A stretch of 20,492 bases of DNA, taken from positions 25,175-45,666 of the forward strand of contig NWUY0300018568.1 in the NCBI GenBank assembly GCA_004151065.3, given 5' to 3'. Both the position numbers and the translations under genes were made by a program. The notes beneath the pieces are model-generated. The model ran no database searches, was not told the DNA's origin, and was given only the letters and a program-made list of their open reading frames with translations. Source of the DNA: Larix sibirica (lineage: Eukaryota > Streptophyta > Pinopsida > Pinales > Pinaceae). Positions 1 through 7,310 of the stretch are shown here, piece after piece (position 1 is the stretch's first letter; every line of letters begins with the position of its first letter).

Positions 1-550
1 GATGAATGGATAACTGGTAGCGGATGCATGCATAACTCATAGTTGATGAATGGATAAACAACCATTCATAGCAGATAACTAAAAGAATGTGAAACATAAA
101 AAAATATAAAAAATAACTAATAGTTAATGCATGAATGCATAGATAACTCGTAACAAATAACTTATAATAACACTTCACTTATGATCTATAAATATTCACA
201 AACCACAAATTAAATGGTTATTCACATCGCATCCTAACATAATTCCGTTATTTCTATACTCTCTTCTTCCTTGCCTCTTGTCTTGAGTCATGGCATGTAG
301 TTCTCTTTCCTTCATTTGCTCCTAAGATATTTTTATGCTTTGAGCAGCGCTTTCTATAACGGAATAACACATCAAAGATCGGTTGTATGTGAAGGTTTGG
401 AAATGGTAACTACATGTATTAATTTGATTTATACCAAAGTTGGTTAATTTAAAAAAAAGAAGTGTTAATTTGATTTATTTATTAATAAAAATAATTTTTC
501 CTAATTATAGAATTTCACTAAGACAATTTCTCATTAGTTTGTATTAATAT
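1..550. other. AT-rich intergenic DNA with short direct repeats
   Basis: No open frame of useful length is seen. The first 170 bases carry scattered short repeats: GATGAATGGATA occurs at 1-12 and 45-56, and variants of ATAACTCATAG/ATAACTAATAG recur up to about 170. A 10-bp inverted pair, ATTCCGTTAT at 242-251 and ATAACGGAAT at 356-365, brackets the promoter-like stretch. Nothing identifies a gene or a transposon family here. Confidence 0.6.
187..325 (+). promoter_or_regulatory. Promoter-like stretch: TATA box, pyrimidine patch, 11-codon mini-ORF
   Basis: TATAAATA at 187-194 matches the plant TATA consensus. It is followed at 255-284 by a C/T-rich run resembling the pyrimidine (Y) patch of plant core promoters. 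An ATG at 290 opens an 11-codon frame (MACSSLSFICS, stop at 323-325) that looks like the start of a secretory leader but ends at once. The order and spacing suit a plant promoter and 5' leader, possibly of a decayed gene or an LTR. No downstream coding exon was recognised, so this stays a motif-based suggestion. Confidence 0.25.
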
Positions 551-652
551 GTGACTTTATTCCCATGGTGTATGGTGTATGCGGATTTATCTTGTTTATT
601 TGTCAATTTTAAAAAACAATATACAAGAACAAGATTACCATTGGCCACTTTC

Positions 653-736
653 ACATCTTTCTTAAATAATATTGATTACTCTGGATTAATTTTGACATCT
701 TTCTTAAATAATTCTGATTACTCTGAAATCATTATG
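653..736. repeat. 42-bp tandem repeat, two copies
   Basis: Two adjacent copies start at 653 and 695, each beginning ACATCTTTCTTAAATAAT and followed by GATTACTCTG a few bases later. They differ at several positions. A 159-codon open frame (551-1030, GTG start) crosses them, but it resembles nothing known and has no coding character. Confidence 0.75.
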
Positions 737-1130
737 GGATTATGCTCATTGCATTCAATTCCTCCTCACATTTTGGTATGGAAACCAAGGTCCACATCTC
801 TTCCCTCCTTTTATTCACGGCCACCACCGTCCAAATGCATGCTCCACTTGGTACTCTCTATTCTCCACATTCATCATGTAAAACCAATAGTTTCAAAACA
901 TTTTTATATATTCAGGTTAAATAAATGGTTTTCTAGACTTTTAGAAGATGAAGTTAATATTCAAATCTCCAATATTCTTTTTATAAAGTTAACGACTAAA
1001 CCTACATGTGATTTGGGGTGGAGCCCTTGAGGAAATTTTTTCTAGATCCTTCTAGTGTATTTTGGTTATTTATGCAACCTTCATATGTATTGTACAAAAG
1101 AGGAGTGACCCATGACATTGTAAGACAAGG
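737..1130. other. Intergenic DNA, nothing recognised
   Basis: AT-rich sequence between the 42-bp tandem repeat and the first copia LTR tail. Only weak open frames are present. Part of it may be the 5' portion of the copia LTR, whose start was not located: no clear TG-initiated border or duplicate of this stretch is visible. Confidence 0.4.
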
Positions 1131-1290
1131 GAGATAGAATAAAACATTGTAAGTTTTTTGTTGACTAATAATAAAATATAGAAGCTACCATTGCCCCATG
1201 GTTTCACGTGCGTACAATAGGGTTTTCATGTAAATCTCATGTTCTATTGTTATTGTTGTTTGCTTCTATTTTTACATTTTTTCTAACATT

Positions 1291-1303
1291 TGCTATCAGA
1301 TCC
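1291..1303 (+). other. Primer-binding site, copia copy 1
   Basis: TGCTATCAGATCC matches the usual plant copia primer site TGGTATCAGAGCC at 11 of 13 positions. That site is complementary to the 3' end of initiator methionine tRNA. It lies two bases after CTAACA (1283-1288), the expected LTR 3' terminus, which fixes the LTR border and the element's orientation. Confidence 0.8.
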
Positions 1304-1350
1304 TAAAAAACGTGTAGGCATAGAGTTTATTGCGAGTGGGAGTTGCAATA

Positions 1351-2267
1351 ATGACAAGAGGTTTAACCAAGTTTGAGATTGAGAAGTTTGATGGAAATAA
1401 TTTATCCATATGGAAGATGAAGGTGGAGTATTTGTTGGTTTAGAATTACCAATCCCTAGCATTGAAATGGGTTGCAAAAAAATTGAGTGGCATGACATAT
1501 GAGAACTGGATAAAGTTGGATAGGAAAGCGGTTTGTACTATTCATCTTTGCCTAGAAGACTTTTTCTTGTTCAATGTTGTTGAAGAAAAGACCACAGAAA
1601 CCCTTTGGGATAAACTTGGGGAGTTGTATGATACTAAATCAACAACGAATAAGGTTTTCTTAGAAAAAGAAACTTTATCATATGAGAATGAAGGAGGGAT
1701 CAACTGTGGTAGATCACCTGAATGCACTTAATACACTAATTAGAGAACTTCTCTTGGTTGGTGTAAAGGAGGAGGATGAGGATAGAGAGATCATTTTACT
1801 ATGTTCCCTCCTAGATACCTTGGATCATATGGTGGTGAACATCACCAACTCACCATCAAGAAATTTGAAATTTGATGATGTGGTAGATGCTTTGCTAGGA
1901 GAAGGGACGAGGCGATAATAATCTCTAGATCCATCTACTAGTGAAGGTCTCTCTATGAGAGGGAAATATAGCGAAATGGGTAAACAAGGGAGATCAAAAT
2001 GCAGATCCAAGTACAAAGGACGCAAGCTGAAAGGGAAGTGCTAGAGTTGTGGGAAAACACGGCACTCGATGAAGGACTGTTGGCATCTGAAGAAGGAAAA
2101 GAAGGATGAAAAACCAAATCAACCATAAACTAAAGCTAGTACATGACGAGATTGAAAGGAGACAACAACATGGGAGGATTTCTATCTCAATAACGATAGA
2201 TATCTTTTATACCCTTGGGTTTTCGACTCAGGTGCATCTTTCCACATGTCTCCACATAGAGACTGTT
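1351..2267 (+). pseudogene. Copia gag and start of protease, broken (copy 1)
   Basis: Gag packages element RNA into virus-like particles. The ATG at 1351 opens MTRGLTKFEIEKFDGNN, the familiar N-terminus of copia gag. A TAG at 1441-1443 stops it after 30 codons. The same frame then continues through a UBN2-like gag core to about 1680, where a one-base frameshift moves coding to the frame starting at 1682 (DHLNALNTLIREL). Two adjacent stops follow the GEGTRR segment. The zinc knuckle at 2039-2080 keeps the CX2CX4HX4C residues, but its second position is TAG, probably a former TGG. The copia protease motif DSGA is intact at 2225-2236. The copy ends there, so it cannot encode a working polyprotein. 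Confidence 0.85.
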
Positions 2268-2454
2268 TTGTCATNGTGACCTCCGACATTTTATTGAAAG
2301 AGAAGAAAGCATTGTAAGTTTTTTCCAAGTAATAATAAAATACCAAAGTTTCCATTTCCATATGGTTTTACCTATACACAGAAGGGTTTTCATGTAAATA
2401 CCATGTTCTATTGTTATTGTTGTTTGCTTCTATTTTTACATTTTTTCTAACATT

Positions 2455-2467
2455 TGCTATCAGATCC
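2455..2467 (+). other. Primer-binding site, copia copy 2
   Basis: This is the same 13 bases as the copy 1 site (TGCTATCAGATCC), two bases after the CTAACA end of the second LTR tail. It matches the initiator-Met tRNA primer site of plant copia elements with two mismatches. Confidence 0.8.
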
Positions 2468-2514
2468 TAAAAAACGTGTAGGCATAGAGTTTATTGCGAG
2501 TGGGAGTTGCAATA

Positions 2515-3895
2515 ATGACAAGAGGTTTAACCAAGTTTGAGATTGAGAAGTTTGATGGAAATAATTTATCCATATGGAAGATGAAGGTGGAGTATTTGTT
2601 GGTTTAGAATTACCAATCCCTAGCATTGAAATGGGTTGCAAAAAAATTGAGTGGCATGACATATGAGAACTGGATAAAGTTGGATAGGAAAGCGGTTTGT
2701 ACTATTCATCTTTGCCTAGAAGACTTTTTCTTGTTCAATGTTGTTGAAGAAAAGACCACAGAAACCCTTTGGGATAAAATTGGGGAGTTGTATGATACTA
2801 AATCAACAACGAATAAGGTTTTCTTAGAAAAAGAAACTTTATCATATGAGAATGAAGGAGGGATCAACTGTGGTAGATCACCTGAATGCACTTAATACAC
2901 TAATTAGAGAACTTCTCTTGGTTGGTGTAAAGGAGGAGGATGAGGATAGAGAGATCATTTTACTATGTTCCCTCCTAGATACCTTGGATCATATGGTGGT
3001 GAACATCACCAACTCACCATCAAGAAATTTGAAATTTGATGATGTGGTAGATGCTTTGCTAGGAGAAGGGACGAGGCGATAATAATCTCTAGATCCATCT
3101 ACTAGTGAAGGTCTCTCTATGAGAGGGAAATATAGCGAAATGGGTAAACAAGGGAGATCAAAATGCAGATCCAAGTACAAAGGACGCAAGCTGAAAGGGA
3201 AGTGCTAGAGTTGTGGGAAAACACGGCACTCGATGAAGGACTGTTGGCATCTGAAGAAGGAAAAGAAGGATGAAAAACCAAATCAACCATAAACTAAAGC
3301 TAGTACATGACGAGATTGAAAGGAGACAACAACATGGGAGGATTTCTATCTCAATAACGATAGATATCTTTTATACCCTTGGGTTTTCGACTCAGGTGCA
3401 TCTTTCCACATGTCTCCACATAGAGGTTGTTTTTTAAAATATCAACATTATAGTGGTGGGATGGTCTACTTGATTGATGACCATCCTTTCAAAATTGTGG
3501 GAAGAGGGGACATTAAGATCAAGTTGGAAGATGGGAGAGAAAGGAAGTTGTGTGATGTATGATATTTGCCATATCTATGGAATATTTTTCTCTCAATCAA
3601 GATGATAAACAAGCTGGGTTATTCTACTACCTTTTGTGAAAATCATTACCAAAGAAGCCCTCATTGTGGAAAAAAAGGAATCTTTTGGGACCTTGTATTG
3701 TTCATGCAATGATACAATGACAAATCATGCAACACCAATAGACTCAAGGAATTTTTGGATACAATGATGATGTGGCATCAGCAACTTCAACATATGAGTG
3801 AAAAAGGTTTGAAAATTTTACATGATTGAGGTATTCGTTTTTATATTAATTCTTGTAATTTAGACTTGTGTGAGCACTGCATTTTTGGTAAACAA
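2515..3895 (+). pseudogene. Copia gag-protease-pre-integrase, broken (copy 2)
   Basis: The reading region repeats copy 1, with the same early stop (TAG at 2605-2607), the same frameshift near 2845 and the same TAG inside the CCHC knuckle (3203-3244). Protease DSGA lies at 3389-3400. Coding then continues as protease core (GRGDIKIKLEDGRERKLCDV) to a TGA, and further in frame to about 3710. After a frameshift the gag-pre-integrase domain follows: MWHQQLQHMSEKG from 3770, an internal TGA, then the CEHC pair at 3869-3880. Those His and Cys residues form the HHCC zinc site of this domain. Copies 1 and 2 share every disabling lesion in the common part, so the lesions predate the duplication. Confidence 0.85.
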
Positions 3896-4545
3896 TGTTA
3901 GAGAAAATAACCCTCTAACTAGGCTCCTAAACCTTGATTTGATGAATTTATTGGGTCAAACCGCATTTAAATCAATCACTTGAGTCAACCCTGAGAGGGA
4001 TTCCTAGAATCATAGGCGCATTCCTTGATTTGAGGAATTGTTCCCTAATTTTAGGAGTGACTGAGCCTAGAACTAGTTGAGGACTAGATACACTCCACTA
4101 ATCTAGATCCTAACTGACCCTAACTAGCCCTAACAAACCCTAAGCACCCCAATTGAGTGATTTTAGGGATTTTTATGCACATACAATCAATTGCTTGTAC
4201 ATCATTCAATCAAAACTAGTGATTGGGGAGTCTTGGGTCAATTAAACTTAGTCTAGGTGAGTATGCATGACTAACTAAGGGTCTTTGGCTCTAGTTAAGC
4301 ATGGCTAGTTTCCAAGCATTGCACGAGCAATTCAAATAGCCTCCCAAACTAATTCGATGTTCCTTGTTATATATTTTTTTCACCTCCATTCATTACAATT
4401 AATGAAATACATCATTCTTTTCTTCTTATCTGCTTCTAGTTTTTGTGTAATGATATATGATATCTCATTTGTTACATGATTAGTTGATTTTTTATTTGTT
4501 TTTCATAGTATATCTCTTTAGTTTATGTGCCTAGATCTATATGCT
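3896..4545 (+). repeat. Left LTR-like repeat
   Basis: This repeat begins TGTTAGAGAAAATAACCCTC and aligns with the repeat starting at 5583 for its whole length; both end in a TTTATGTGC...ATCTATATG stretch. It contains a degenerate telomere-like run of ACCCTAAC motifs near 4110-4150 and a TATATAT box at 4368-4374. It is about 150 bp shorter than its partner because it lacks that partner's internal duplications. The 3' border is uncertain: similarity simply fades at about 4545. Confidence 0.7.
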
Positions 4546-4700
4546 CAAATATTACAAATAAGTTATTTTTAAATTTACTTATTATTATAATTAGTCATCA
4601 ACATTTCATCTTATTTATAAATAAAATTAAATAAATTTAATTATTANCTAGTGATTTTTTTGTCAGGGATCAAGCTTTTGCATGTTAAAGAAGGGATTTT
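4546..4700 (+). other. AT-rich segment after left LTR; single N at 4647
   Basis: This very AT-rich stretch has no counterpart after the right repeat. An N is present at 4647, just before the unknown ORF. GGGATCAAGC at 4666-4675 is only a weak match to a tRNA-iMet primer site (TGGTATCAGAGC), so I do not call a PBS. Confidence 0.4.
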
Positions 4701-5424
4701 GCAGCCATCAAAGAGATCATTTGTAGCCATCAGAGAGATCATTTGTAGCCATCAAAGAGCTCCTTTGCAGCCATTAAAGAACTCATTTGTAGCCATGGAT
4801 CTCCTATGTCCCCAACTCAGTTGCTACATAGTTGGTATGCTAGATCTAGTCTTATTGAAGGAGGCCCTAGAAACTTCACAACACATGTCCTATGAGGACA
4901 TATTCACATACATTAACAAGATGAAAGAGGCCCCATATGCTTCAAAAAATATGGAATATGAGGACATATGCAAATCCATGTTCCACCACTCAGTTGAGGA
5001 AGACCCTTTTATAGGCCCAAAAGAAGAGGTGATCTACAAATGTATTCTATCCATTGGAGAATTTGTCCCAAATCAAGTTCAAAATTAAGAAGCCATTGGA
5101 GAAATTGTTCCAAACTAGGTTCTTGTTGAAGAAGACCTCCAAAATGTCTTCTCATTGTTTGAATCTATAGCCTTTGCTCCTACATTTCACTAAGTTTTGC
5201 ACAGAAGCTTCAAGGGATTTCCTCCATTCAAAGGAAGGAGTGGTCAAGAACCACCATTCAAGCACTTCAAAGTCTTTGGATCTCATGAATGGGCACATGC
5301 AATTCAAACGAAGGAGGAATTCACAAAGGTTTGCAGGGTCTTAGAAAAGCCCTTCATTGAGAAGCAGTTCACCTAGTTGAGAGCTACTTTGGGAGTGAAG
5401 GCATCTTTTGAGCAGGTTTCTTAA
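4651..5424 (+). pseudogene. Unrecognised decayed ORF (~250 codons) inside the LTR element
   Basis: I do not recognise this protein. One frame runs from 4651 (a GTG, first Met codon near 4795) to a TAA at 5422-5424. Only four stops interrupt it, at 5086, 5116, 5191 and 5374. Three of the four (5116, 5191, 5374) could be CAA/CAG glutamine codons changed by C-to-T. The readable part is charged and looks protein-like, with partial internal repetition (SYEDIFTYI / EYEDICKSM, and SIGEFVPN / AIGEIVPN). The first 50 codons overlap a 22-bp tandem repeat that shifts frame each unit, so true coding probably starts at or after about 4795. It could be a captured host gene fragment or an element-specific gene. 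No catalytic motif, signal peptide or transmembrane segment is evident. Confidence 0.5.
4703..4804. repeat. 22-bp tandem repeat, about 4.6 units
   Basis: Units of the type AGCCATCAAAGAGATCATTTGT start at 4703, 4725, 4747, 4769 and, partially, 4791. They differ by one to four substitutions. The period is not a multiple of three, so an ORF across it reads each unit in a different frame. Confidence 0.9.
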
Positions 5425-5574
5425 AGATTTATCTTCACATTCTCTTTTATGGGGGGGTTCCCATGTGTTTTTTTCCCTATTTCCCAGTTTTTAGAGAATT
5501 TTTATGTGTGCACCTAATATGGCTGCAAATTGTCAGGACCTTTATTTTTTTATTTTTTCACCTAGTTAGGCTTA
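5425..5574 (+). other. Non-coding tail of the LTR element interior
   Basis: T-rich sequence between the decayed ORF and the polypurine tract. It contains a G7 run at 5452-5458 that could be a second polypurine tract, as seen in some LTR elements. No open frame or other motif was recognised. Confidence 0.4.
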
Positions 5575-5582
5575 TGAGGGGG
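5575..5582 (+). other. Polypurine tract next to right LTR
   Basis: The purine run GAGGGGG closes directly on the first base of the right repeat (TTTTAAAGAAAATAAC, matching TGTTAGAGAAAATAAC of the left repeat). This is where reverse transcription would start plus-strand synthesis, and it supports reading 3896-6385 as one LTR element on the plus strand. Confidence 0.55.
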
Positions 5583-6385
5583 TTTTAAAGAAAATAACTC
5601 TCTACCTAACCACCTAGACCTTGGCATGATGAATCTATTGGGACAAACCCCATCCAAATTGACCACCTAAGACAACCTTGAAATGGATTTCTAGAATTAG
5701 GGGCACATTCATTTGGGGAACCATTCCTTGATTTGGGGAACCGTTCCTTGATTTTAAGAGTGACTGACCCTGGAATTGGTTGAGGACTATATGAACTCCA
5801 CTAATCTAGATCCTAACTGACCCTAAATAACCCTAACAATCCTTAAGCACCCCAGTTGAATTGATTTGGGGAACCGTTCCTTGATTTTAAGAGTGACTGA
5901 GCCTAGAATTGGTTGAGGACTATATGCACTCCACTAATCTAGATCCTAACTGACCCTAACTAACCCTAACAAACCTTAAGCACCCCAGTTGAATGATTTT
6001 AGGGATTTGAATCCACATACAATCAGTTGCTTGTACATCACTCAATCAAAACTAATGATTGGGGAGTCTTGGGTTAGTTAAACTCAATCTAGGTGAGTGT
6101 GCATGGCTAAATAAGGGTCTTTGGATCTAGTTGAGACTGACTAATCTCGAACCACTGCATCAACAATTTGAATAGCCTCTTGACCTAATTCAAATTTCCT
6201 TGCTATATATTTTGTTCATCTCCATTCATTGCAGTTAATGAAATACATGATTTTCTTCTTCTTATATGCTTCTAGTTTTTGTGTAATGATCTATGATATC
6301 TCATTTGTTACATGATTAGTAGGTTGTTGATTTAATTTTCACAATATCTATCTCTTGTTTATGTGCATATATCTATATGTTGTTT
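5583..6385 (+). repeat. Right LTR-like repeat
   Basis: Direct repeat of 3896-4545, diverged by many substitutions. Its first bases have lost the TGTTAG terminus (TTTTAAAG). It is longer by about 153 bp, which equals its two internal duplications: 20 bp at 5711-5750 and 133 bp at 5735-6000. A TATATAT box lies at 6204-6210. Similarity ends near 6385, where LINE-A-like sequence seems to start. Confidence 0.7.
5711..6000. repeat. Nested 20-bp and 133-bp tandem duplications in right LTR
   Basis: A 20-bp unit (ATTTGGGGAACC.TTCCTTG) occurs at 5711-5730 and 5731-5750. A 133-bp unit occurs at 5735-5867 and 5868-6000, starting GGGGAACCGTTCCTTG. The left LTR has a single copy of each, so both duplications arose after the LTRs separated. 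Each 133-bp unit includes degenerate ACCCTAA telomere-like motifs. Confidence 0.9.
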
Positions 6386-6389
6386 TGGT

Positions 6390-7310
6390 TATGTGCCTAT
6401 TTTTCGATTCCCAAATAGTGTTTTGGTTGCTTCGGTGTCTAACCTAGAAAATTTTAGTATTTTGGTCTCTCGAAGCAATACAAAGAGCCTGACTCTTTAA
6501 TATCCACTCAATTATTTATACCTAAGTAAGTTATTCCTCTTATGTTCTAATTCAATAACCTTTTCCCAAGTCTCCTCTTCGACAATACCCTCCTTATGAG
6601 TTAAAAATATATGATCGAGCTCATACTTTTCTCTAGAATTTGTCCATCCCAATTGTGATATTGTTCCTAGCCCCATAAAGCAACCTTTTCCTTGAGAGCA
6701 CAAAGAGTGTTAGAAAATTGAACACGTGCACTTTCACCCAAATCTAATTCAATATGATTCCAATTTGAATTAACAATCTATTGAAAATATTCTTCCATGA
6801 ACCAACTCAAATTGTATTTAAAGGGGACACCAAGCTTATCTTCACTGGCACCTAATTCCAAAAAGATTGGGAAATGATCATAAAAGTGACTACTGCCAAC
6901 CCATGACCTGTAATGCTCCATTGATTGGAGGATGTTATCATGCACAATGAACTATCAAGTCTCTTCCCCACACCCTCCAAGCCAACTCGATCATCACACC
7001 ATGTCGGTCGGAGCTAACTAGGTTCTACATATACTCAGCTTACCTCCTGAAACTTGTCAAGGAATTACTGAGCTAAACAATCCTTCCAAGTAGAGGGACC
7101 TCATATCTCCTCGCGACTTACTGTCAAATTGAGCTCCCCTCCGATGATGATATTATCCACCTTAAAGCATTGAAGTGAAAAAAAGTGTTCCCAGAAAACC
7201 AACTTACCATCAAACGATCCACTTTAGTGTTGACAACCTCCCTTAGAAAGTTGAACCCCATCCCTCCCAATACCTCAGAGCCCCTAGAGTGAACTTGAGG
7301 TCTCAACAAG
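6390..7310 (-). pseudogene. LINE-A ORF2, endonuclease region, decayed
   Basis: ORF2 of plant L1 elements begins with an APE-type endonuclease that nicks target DNA. Here GGELNLTVSREEI (about 7145-7107) matches the GGDxN...E motif with Asp changed to Glu. Further on come GLEGVGKRLD (about 6990-6960), then after a frameshift HDNILQSMEHYRSWVGSS and the SDHxPI-type motif as YDHFPI (about 6878-6861). From 6703 to 6512 a 63-codon open frame continues into the linker (EEETWEKVIELEHKRNNLLR). A stretch down to about 6390 has a weak resemblance to the LREGDxNTKFFH segment before RT. The N-terminal part of the endonuclease is shortened, and stops are frequent. Nothing here can be functional. Confidence 0.75.

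Larger units (their letters stand above)
1131..2275 (+). mobile_element. Ty1/copia retrotransposon fragment, copy 1 (LTR tail, PBS, gag, protease start)
   Basis: The fragment starts in an LTR 3' part ending CTAACA at 1288, followed by a tRNA-iMet-like primer site and a gag reading region with a CCHC knuckle. It ends at the protease DSGA motif (2225-2236). At about 2268-2275 the copia sequence stops abruptly, next to a single N at 2275. Within some 30 bases another LTR tail starts (AAGCATTGTAAG near 2308), beginning copy 2. This fragment is therefore not a complete element but one unit of a head-to-tail duplication with a period of 1164 bp. The gag sequence places it near the Tork/TNT1 group. 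Confidence 0.85.
1238..3431 (+). repeat. Near-perfect head-to-tail duplication, period 1164 bp
   Basis: Bases 1238-2267 reappear at 2402-3431. Reading the two copies side by side I found one internal difference (C at 1615, A in the second copy) in about 1.03 kb before the copies part at the right end. Upstream the LTR tails are much more diverged (roughly 1141-1237 against 2306-2401, with substitutions every few bases and at least one indel). The sharp change in identity marks the left edge of a recent duplication, a conversion tract or an assembly duplication. Confidence 0.9.
2276..3895 (+). mobile_element. Ty1/copia retrotransposon fragment, copy 2 (LTR tail to pre-integrase domain)
   Basis: The LTR tail starts near 2306 and ends CTAACA at 2447-2452. 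Primer site, gag and protease follow as in copy 1. This copy continues beyond the duplicated block into the rest of protease and the gag-pre-integrase finger, then breaks off right after its CX2C pair at about 3895, where an unrelated LTR-like repeat begins. Integrase, reverse transcriptase and RNase H of this element are absent from the window. The 30 bases just before the LTR tail (2276-2305) match neither copy. Confidence 0.85.
3896..6385 (+). mobile_element. Putative non-autonomous LTR retrotransposon carrying an unknown ORF
   Basis: Two diverged direct repeats (about 3896-4545 and 5583-6385) flank about 1 kb of unique sequence. The left repeat starts TGTTAG. A purine/G-rich tract (ATGAGGGGG) sits directly before the right repeat, as a polypurine tract should. 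Each repeat has a TATATAT box followed about 35-40 bases later by a possible poly-A signal region (AATGAAATAC), as in LTR promoters. There is no gag, protease, integrase or RT in the interior; instead there is one long decayed frame (4651-5424). No convincing primer site or target-site duplication was found. Its left flank is copia and its right flank is LINE-A. Alternatives are two independent solo repeats or a rearranged pair. Confidence 0.6.

Noticed and set aside
551-1030. 159-codon open frame on the plus strand
   Set aside because: It starts with GTG, crosses the 42-bp tandem repeat, and has no domain or coding character; it is probably chance openness in AT-rich DNA.
4110-4150. ACCCTAAC motifs as an interstitial telomere
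   Set aside because: The motifs are few, degenerate and part of the LTR-like repeat; they recur in the other LTR at about 5810-5980, so they belong to the element.
4666-4675. Primer-binding site of the LTR element (GGGATCAAGC)
   Set aside because: The match to the tRNA-iMet site is weak and it lies about 120 bases beyond the end of detectable LTR similarity.
6427-6478. 8-bp inverted repeat TTGCTTCG / CGAAGCAA
   Set aside because: It has a 36-base loop and short arms in a region that reads as LINE-A remnant; consistent with chance.
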